DNA of 18,994 nt from CALCMJ01 sp964475415 (GTDB taxonomy: Bacteria; Bacteroidota; Bacteroidia; Chitinophagales; Saprospiraceae). Positions 14,601 to 18,994 of this stretch are shown here, piece after piece. The notes beneath the pieces are model-generated. The model worked only from the letters and a program-made list of their open reading frames with translations, was not told the DNA's origin and did no database searches. A program made the translations under genes and the position numbers. Position 1 is the first letter of the stretch; every line of letters starts with the position of its first letter. Where the stretch lies: contig CAYYWZ010000076.1 of the NCBI GenBank assembly GCA_964475415.1, positions 1 through 18,994 of the forward strand, read 5' to 3'.

Positions 14601-16509
14601 TATTTACATCTTCTATCCTTAGATCAGATATTATAATTCTATCTCTGATGCGTCCGTTTATGATTGCATCTTGGTAGTCGTAACCATTATATTCTACATG
14701 ATCTATGTAAGCTACAATATTTGCATCTAATTCATCTAAGGCAATTCCCTTCCCATCGACAGTAGAATTAAGTGTCAATGTCCCTATGTCATCCCTTTTG
14801 AGAAAAGTTGCCATATCTACTTCTATGAGATTTATATCTCCTTTGTATCCTAGTATAGAGTCTGATGAAGGGAAGTCAATCATTAGGTCCAGAATTGCTT
14901 TTCCTATATCCGTTGCTAGGGTGCCATCAGTATCGATGCCTTGTAGATCTCCCGTTAAGTCACCCTTATAGTTTAATTTACCTAGGCTTTCTAGATCGAC
15001 AATATCTATGCTATCAAGATCGAAAAAATGGATGTCCGTGTTTATATATTCTAGTTGTAGATTGTATCTGAGGTTATCAGTATTTTCTAGATTATGTAGG
15101 CTGCCAGAAAATTTAGTTTCTAGTTGATCATCTATCTTGAGATAGGTGTTTTTTAGGAATAACTGTTTCAGATCACCACTAATTTCACCCTGTAGCATAG
15201 TGTTTTTATATCCTTGTAAAATTTCAGGGATAGTTAAATTTGGGAATACCTTTGATAACTCGTCTATATTTAATTCTAGATTTTCTAGAGAAGAAGATAT
15301 ACTCGTAGCAGAATTATTTCCGGAGATTTTCACCTCTAACTCTAGATGGGATTGTACTACATCACCATAACGTAATTTAAGATTGGTTGCTTGGATAGCT
15401 TCGCTGCCATATTTTATTGACTTAGCATTAGCAGTAATCGGTGTTCCTGATATAGGATTGATACTTGAGGGTAGGAGTTCTTTAAAGTCGTCAATAAACG
15501 ATCCAGTAAGATACAGATCTAATTTGGAGGCCTCTATTTCATTATCTAACTTTCCATTATAGGAAATTTTCTCTGCAATTATTTTATTTTTTTCTGATGT
15601 AAAATTTAATTGATCTAGTTGTATATTTTTATTCTTAATTTCTAATGTGCCATCGATATGAGCATTTTTCAGAATATCTGGATGATGGAAATCTAGGGCA
15701 TTAATATAGGCAATTAAGCTAGAATCTTTTAATGTAACATTTTCAGTATTTAGAGATAGTTTTATATTGTCATAAATGAAATTATTGTCTTTGTAATCAG
15801 CTAATTGATTACTGAGATTTATCTTATCTAAATGTATGTTTATTCCCAGATCAGGAATGTAACTAAAACTTTCTTTGGGATCTTCCTCAGTATCTTTATT
15901 TACAAAAACTATTTCTCCATTTTCTAATGCTATAGAACTGAAGGAGAGATTTTTATTTTCTATATCTAACTCATCGGATATTAAGGTAAATTTTTCTTGT
16001 CTCAGAGCGAAATCTATAGAGTTGTTATTGTAGCTAAACGCTAGATTTGTCAAGTTTACTTTTCTAATATTTATTTGCCATGGATCACCTTGTGACTCAG
16101 AATCTTCTGTTACCTCATTAGAACTAAGGAGAAAATCAAAATTGTAAACATCATCAGACCCATCAGTATAGATATGCGACTTGAGACCTTGAAAGGTAAT
16201 ATCATCAATAATTATTTTTTTGTCAAATAAGGAAAAGAATCCTATGTCAATATGAAGCTTATCACTTGCTAGTAAGGTGTCATTTTTCTGGTCTAAGAAT
16301 AGAATTTTTTCTGCCGTTATCTCATCAAAAAAATTGACATGAATATTATTTATACTCCAAGTGGCATTGTAATTCTTTGAGAATTTATTTAGAACGAGAT
16401 TAGATATTTTATTTTGAGCGTAGTTAGTCTGAAGCAATAGAATGGCTAATAGAAATAAAACAACTATTAATATCATGAATCTAAGACCATATGATAAGAT
16501 TCGTCTCAT
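11683..16509 (-). CDS. tamB: TamB, translocation and assembly module inner-membrane component
   Basis: This 1608-aa protein is an AsmA/TamB-type bridge. A single N-terminal membrane helix (about 10-27, FMILIVVLFLLAILLL) after two Arg anchors it in the inner membrane. It is followed by a very long stretch of alternating beta-strand sequence, the hydrophobic groove or taco fold known for this family, crossing the periplasm. The C-terminal TamB domain (DUF490, roughly 1150-1600) contains GLYNVESGTYSFSYGDFVAKNFTI-type sequence around 1315-1340, a Gly/Ser-rich segment (NSFFMSSNSTNSLGG), and the final RLSVQAGGNL and GVGLIFRKSFD strands. Length is in the normal range for Bacteroidota. It comes first in a two-gene operon and overlaps tamL by 8 nt; in Proteobacteria tamA comes first. 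Function: phospholipid transport and/or outer-membrane protein assembly. Confidence 0.95.
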   Translation of the reverse strand: MRRILSYGLRFMILIVVLFLLAILLLQTNYAQNKISNLVLNKFSKNYNATWSINNIHVNFFDEITAEKILFLDQKNDTLLASDKLHIDIGFFSLFDKKIIIDDITFQGLKSHIYTDGSDDVYNFDFLLSSNEVTEDSESQGDPWQINIRKVNLTNLAFSYNNNSIDFALRQEKFTLISDELDIENKNLSFSSIALENGEIVFVNKDTEEDPKESFSYIPDLGINIHLDKINLSNQLADYKDNNFIYDNIKLSLNTENVTLKDSSLIAYINALDFHHPDILKNAHIDGTLEIKNKNIQLDQLNFTSEKNKIIAEKISYNGKLDNEIEASKLDLYLTGSFIDDFKELLPSSINPISGTPITANAKSIKYGSEAIQATNLKLRYGDVVQSHLELEVKISGNNSATSISSSLENLELNIDELSKVFPNLTIPEILQGYKNTMLQGEISGDLKQLFLKNTYLKIDDQLETKFSGSLHNLENTDNLRYNLQLEYINTDIHFFDLDSIDIVDLESLGKLNYKGDLTGDLQGIDTDGTLATDIGKAILDLMIDFPSSDSILGYKGDINLIEVDMATFLKRDDIGTLTLNSTVDGKGIALDELDANIVAYIDHVEYNGYDYQDAIINGRIRDRIIISDLRIEDVNINLSYNGTVDLKTDLYVIDIETEIDTIAPQILGLMDEDLRFSGNAKIKMDLPLQNGETASLFLDNIYVSKEGKHIHEDSVQIELQKSIDTTYLSATSNFLDINAQGIYKIEDLWKGFQQTINHYYPITEIEGSEKTTGFVKGKAVLKNSEVINFFVQKKYFYTKGATLNFDIDFPTNNIDANLLVDSLVIDNHHADSLYTSIRKSDNKLVVQTNATATYLADKFLIQNLQFTNELTDNLVRSTLITGDENLSEPELFLSTLLSKEDKDIQLVLQDNLIFNDTNWEVNGENNISYIDGKILVDQLEISDSKQAIAINSKDTTGNDYKIDFTNFDVNSIVQLLYSDTVQLSGVINGYIDIKDARNNLFYLVQLDMNDIVYENTPVGDIEIRATENPLDGFINSTITATGRNNLVGRGTYDPSVEYLELEIDIETIEARLLDLFLYGTIANTDGKLSGDLVLRGHKDHLKIDGNIKTESLESTIVSNNTRYNFGNHEVSFNENIIDIGELIIRDKEDNSANIVGLIYHEFFDNFVLDLSIKTDKFLFLNSTRKENPVLFGDVYLEADVNILGPLELMKVDAIAETKENTSITLSPFSETESLLQDDYISFGKPEDFEIKNLDNLVNSARKYPFDVNLLLDATNAGSMTIIVDPISGDKLETKGNGNLRTKFKPDGSQEIFGLYNVESGTYSFSYGDFVAKNFTIKEGSTVKFVGDPLNAELDITAIYSVYTSTYELIKNEVILDENEISASKKRTNIEVSLRLSGKILSPEISLDITTAEDNTGQILAAVERKLADLRNNPNELNNQVFGLIIFNSFFMSSNSTNSLGGVGAGIALNSLSSLISNELNSLAKNAIKGVEINVDFNNYNSQYLNEGQGGNVTELGLSVSKQLFNDRLSVQAGGNLNLESDNSESNYSSLVGDFILEYKLTENGNYRVRVFSKGDYDRLLNENSNKNGVGLIFRKSFDSKIGKKNNE

Positions 16510-16679
16510 GTTAAAATTAAACTTGCTTGTCTAAACATCTTGCATTCTAATATGCGGAAAGATACACAATAGAGTAGGATCTTTAAGTTATAAAATTTTT
16601 AAATTTATTAAGGAGAAAGTTAATTCTTCGGGCAATTATAAATTCTCAAGCTAATACATACTTAACTCAGCCTGATTCA

Positions 16680-16707
16680 CAAAAATAACGATAAATGTAT
16701 AATTCAG
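16680..16707 (-). promoter_or_regulatory. Candidate promoter for tamB-tamL
   Basis: TATTTTTG (16687-16680) fits TAnnTTTG, and CTG (16707-16705) lies 17 nt upstream in place of TTG. It starts just after the corA terminator, which is a sensible place, and would give a leader of about 165 nt. A second TATTTTTG at 16781-16774 lies before the terminator and is less likely. Confidence 0.28.
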
Positions 16708-16710
16708 TTT

Positions 16711-16740
16711 TAATAATAAAAATCACCCTTTAGGATGATT
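16711..16740 (-). terminator. Probable intrinsic terminator after corA
   Basis: On the minus strand AATCA-TCC-TAAA-GGG-TGATT forms a short hairpin (16740-16721) with one internal mismatch, followed by the T-rich tract TTTATTATTA. The stem is short, but position and orientation fit the end of the mscS-corA operon, about 190 nt past the corA stop. Confidence 0.5.
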
Positions 16741-16931
16741 AACGTAGAAATTGTATTATCTATTTTTGTAGTCCAAAAATACAATTCTTATATCTTTAAA
16801 CGGCTTCTATTTTTAGACTGGGGCAAACGAAGATTTTAGCAGGAGATATTACATTGATTCGTTAGCTAGGGGCTTTATAATTAGTTGATTCTGATAAAAG
16901 GCTTTTTATAATACAGTAAATCTTATAAAAT

Positions 16932-18008
16932 TTAAATCCATTTCTTTTTTCTAAACCATGCTAATAATATGAAGACTATTGTAGCCATAACACCTAGTAA
17001 AATAAAGTAGCCATCTTTTAAATGAAGTTCAGGAATATTATCAAAATTCATTCCATAGAGACCACAAAGGAAGGAAAGAGGAACAAATAGTGTTGTTATG
17101 ATGGTAAGCACTTTCATGATCTGATTCATTCTATTAGATATCTCTGAAATATATAGATCTTGCAAGCCATTCAGGATGTCTCTATGAGTGTCGATCATAT
17201 CCATAATCTGAATGGTGTGATCGTAAAGATCTCTTACGAAAAGCTGAGAAGAATCAGCGATCAATTTATTATCAGATTTACTAAACCTGCTTATGGCTTC
17301 CCTTAATGGAGAAATTTGTTTTCTAATGAAGATTACTTGTTTTTTTAGATGATGTATACGTTCTTTTATTTGAACCTCTTCACCGTCCAAAATATTGTCT
17401 TCGAGGACTTCTATATTGTCTCCAATTTCTTCGAGGACAACATAGTAGTTATCTACTATAGAATCAGCTAATGCGAAAGCAAGATAGTCAGATCCTCTTT
17501 CTTTGACTCTGCCGTTTTGGTTCAGTATTCTATTTCTTACATTACTAAATACATCAGTATGATCTTCCTGAAAAGAAACTAAAAGTTCCTCACAAAAAAA
17601 TATACTTATGTGTTCTAGTTTGACCTTTTTGCTTTCTTTATTGTAAGTAATAGCTTTTATAAGTATTAGTATGCCAGATTGATATTCATCATACTTTGGT
17701 CTACTGTAAATGTCTAGAACTGACTCCAGAGCAATAGGGTGAATCTTAAATGCTTTACCAATTTCTGATATCAAGTTTTCATCATGTATTCCCCTTAAGT
17801 CGTACCAATCGATAAATTTGCTATTGTCTTCTAATATAATTTCTGAGTGATTGTCAAGTAAAGATTCTTTGTGCTCCTTGTTGTTATATTTTAAATGATG
17901 CAGCTGGACTTTTTCGACTTTTCTGTTTCCAGTAAAAACTAGTGCTCCAGGAGCTAAACCCAGCTTGGATTTAGTTTTAGTTGTTGATTTTGGATTAAGC
18001 TTTTTCAT
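16932..18008 (-). CDS. corA: CorA-family magnesium/cobalt transporter
   Basis: This 358-aa protein has a large N-terminal cytoplasmic domain (about 1-290, with a long charged helix around 195-240) and two C-terminal membrane helices (about 299-317 and 333-352). The signature YGMNF (GMN at 319-321), at the periplasmic end of the first helix, is the selectivity motif of CorA pentamers. A basic tail (WFRKKKWI) follows the second helix, as is usual. The loop after GMN (DNIPELHLKDG) is acidic. It mediates Mg2+ (and Co2+/Ni2+) uptake down the membrane potential; some relatives export Zn2+, which the sequence cannot distinguish. The start overlaps the end of the upstream mscS-like gene by 14 nt, so the two are co-expressed. 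Confidence 0.94.
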   Translation of the reverse strand: MKKLNPKSTTKTKSKLGLAPGALVFTGNRKVEKVQLHHLKYNNKEHKESLLDNHSEIILEDNSKFIDWYDLRGIHDENLISEIGKAFKIHPIALESVLDIYSRPKYDEYQSGILILIKAITYNKESKKVKLEHISIFFCEELLVSFQEDHTDVFSNVRNRILNQNGRVKERGSDYLAFALADSIVDNYYVVLEEIGDNIEVLEDNILDGEEVQIKERIHHLKKQVIFIRKQISPLREAISRFSKSDNKLIADSSQLFVRDLYDHTIQIMDMIDTHRDILNGLQDLYISEISNRMNQIMKVLTIITTLFVPLSFLCGLYGMNFDNIPELHLKDGYFILLGVMATIVFILLAWFRKKKWI

Positions 18009-18873
18009 TTTTATCTATAAGTTGGGATAAGTCTGAGTTTTTTATGACGAGCGTTCTATGAGGAAAAGGTATTTCTATATCTTCATTATCGAATCTTGAT
18101 TTTATACTTTTTAGAACATCGCATTTTAGTTTAAAGGCTTCAACTACATTCTTCGTCCAAACATAAGCTCTAAGATTTACAGACGAGTCTCCTAGACTTA
18201 GGAGTACTACGGGAACAATTTCAACTCCTGATACTTTGTCCTCTTGAGTCCTGTTATCCATGCATATGGGATGAGAGCGTATTTCTTCTTTCATTATTTT
18301 CATAGCTAGATCCACGTTAGAATCATAAGAAATACCTACCTCTATATGTCTTCTTATCTTCTCATCAGTTATACTGCTATTGATTATCGTCTCATCACTA
18401 ATCTGACTATTAGGGATAACAATTCTTCGTGCCTCAAAATCTCTGATAATAGTATGTCTCAAGGTTATTTCTTCCACAATACCTATGCGATTATTGGAGA
18501 TTTCGATAAAGTCTGAAACTCTAAATGGCTTAAAGATCAGAATAAATAGGCCGCCAATAATATTAGAAAATGCTTTTTGTGAGGCAAAACCTATAACAGC
18601 TGCAAGTACCCCTGCTCCTGCAAAGAGAGCATTACCTAGAGCATTGAAATATGGGATCTTATGAAAGATCCAAAATAGTCCTATCGAATATAGAATATAG
18701 GATATAGAATTTTTAAGAAAAATAAAATTTGTGGGATCAGCATTAAGTTGTGTGCTGTTTTTTTTGATGAGGAAATCTAGAGCCTTTCTTAATACATAAG
18801 TGATCACTGTAACAACAATAATGGTACTTACTATAAGAATTAGATACTGTAGAAATGTAGTGTTAAAATCCAT
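17995..18873 (-). CDS. MscS-type mechanosensitive channel
   Basis: This 292-aa protein has three membrane segments (about 7-28, 55-70 and 78-117). The third is the pore helix, with Gly/Ala-rich AGAGVLAAVIGFASQKAFSNIIGG and then IFKPFRVSDFIE. The MscS beta domain (about 118-168) includes GIVEEITLRHTIIRDFEARRIVIPNSQI. The alpha/beta vestibule domain follows to about 275, ending IEIPFPHRTLVI, the family's conserved end. It is a full-length small MscS homologue and should open on hypo-osmotic shock to release solutes. It is the first gene of an operon with corA (14-nt overlap). The only promoter hint upstream is TAGCTTTA at 18907-18900, one base off the -7 consensus, without a -33 match. Confidence 0.94.
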   Translation of the reverse strand: MDFNTTFLQYLILIVSTIIVVTVITYVLRKALDFLIKKNSTQLNADPTNFIFLKNSISYILYSIGLFWIFHKIPYFNALGNALFAGAGVLAAVIGFASQKAFSNIIGGLFILIFKPFRVSDFIEISNNRIGIVEEITLRHTIIRDFEARRIVIPNSQISDETIINSSITDEKIRRHIEVGISYDSNVDLAMKIMKEEIRSHPICMDNRTQEDKVSGVEIVPVVLLSLGDSSVNLRAYVWTKNVVEAFKLKCDVLKSIKSRFDNEDIEIPFPHRTLVIKNSDLSQLIDKNEKA

Positions 18874-18994
18874 CTTGTAAAATTAACCAATTATTGGACT
18901 AAAGCTAGACGGTATTTATTAATTGTTATTCATAGAAAGTTGGTAGCAAACACTATTCAAAAAAGTAGCAGAATTTCGAATGTATTTATTAATA

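Larger units (their letters stand above)
16510..16931. other. 422-bp gap between corA and tamB
   Basis: No gene is supported. The gap contains the probable terminator of the mscS-corA operon (16711-16740) and a -7-like match that could start tamB transcription (16687-16680). An AT-rich inverted repeat (TATTTTTG/CAAAAATA, 16761-16781) sits upstream; its outer part extends toward TTGTAT/ATACAA. A 34-codon plus-strand frame from 16735 has no supporting features. Confidence 0.6.

Noticed and set aside
12068..15370. Several plus-strand frames of 61-114 codons opposite tamB
   Set aside because: Shadows of the long tamB frame; compositions are Ser-rich and irregular.
16735..16839. 34-codon plus-strand frame in the corA-tamB gap
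   Set aside because: It starts inside the terminator stem on the opposite strand and has no supporting signals.

Overview
The window is low-GC DNA from a member of the Bacteroidota. I infer a free-living, probably aquatic member of the Flavobacteriia or Saprospiria, but no marker gene fixes the lineage. Four things point there: a TamB gene overlapping a lipoprotein version of the Omp85 partner (TamL), an ECF sigma factor, upstream sequences resembling the Bacteroidota promoter (TTG, about 19 nt, TAnnTTTG) with no obvious Shine-Dalgarno sequences, and a secreted protein built from SdrD_B-like repeats. Every supported gene lies on the minus strand, so transcription runs right to left. I see no tRNA, rRNA, insertion sequence, phage gene or CRISPR array.

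Layout from high to low coordinates, which is the direction of transcription: (1) 18873-16932, a canonical MscS-type channel overlapping a CorA-type divalent cation transporter, with a probable terminator near 16711-16740. (2) 16509-9387, TamB (1608 aa) overlapping TamL (767 aa), an envelope-spanning module for outer-membrane biogenesis. (3) 9309-6860, three single genes: a two-domain universal stress protein, a PhnA-domain protein and an AraC-type regulator. (4) 6611-5592, an ECF sigma factor operon with a 73-aa soluble partner, perhaps a 40-aa hydrophobic peptide, and a very strong intrinsic terminator. (5) 5465-3354, two related channel-like membrane proteins of the conserved TM-helix/MscS type, separated by a terminator-like hairpin. 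(6) 3258-2827, a 143-aa protein I do not recognise, with its own promoter-like sequence. (7) 2174-1, the first 724 codons of a large secreted protein with 102-residue tandem repeats; it runs off the left edge.

The common theme is the cell envelope and its stress responses: three mechanosensitive-type membrane proteins, an ion transporter, the TamB/TamL machine, a surface protein, a Usp and an ECF sigma factor. That these genes act together is inference; only the overlapping pairs and the sigma operon are physically linked. The least conventional parts are the sigma-factor operon with its unrecognised small partner(s) and operator-like GGGTT elements, and the channel-like protein that ends where an MscS beta domain would start. 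I do not see a clear-cut new defence or mobile system.
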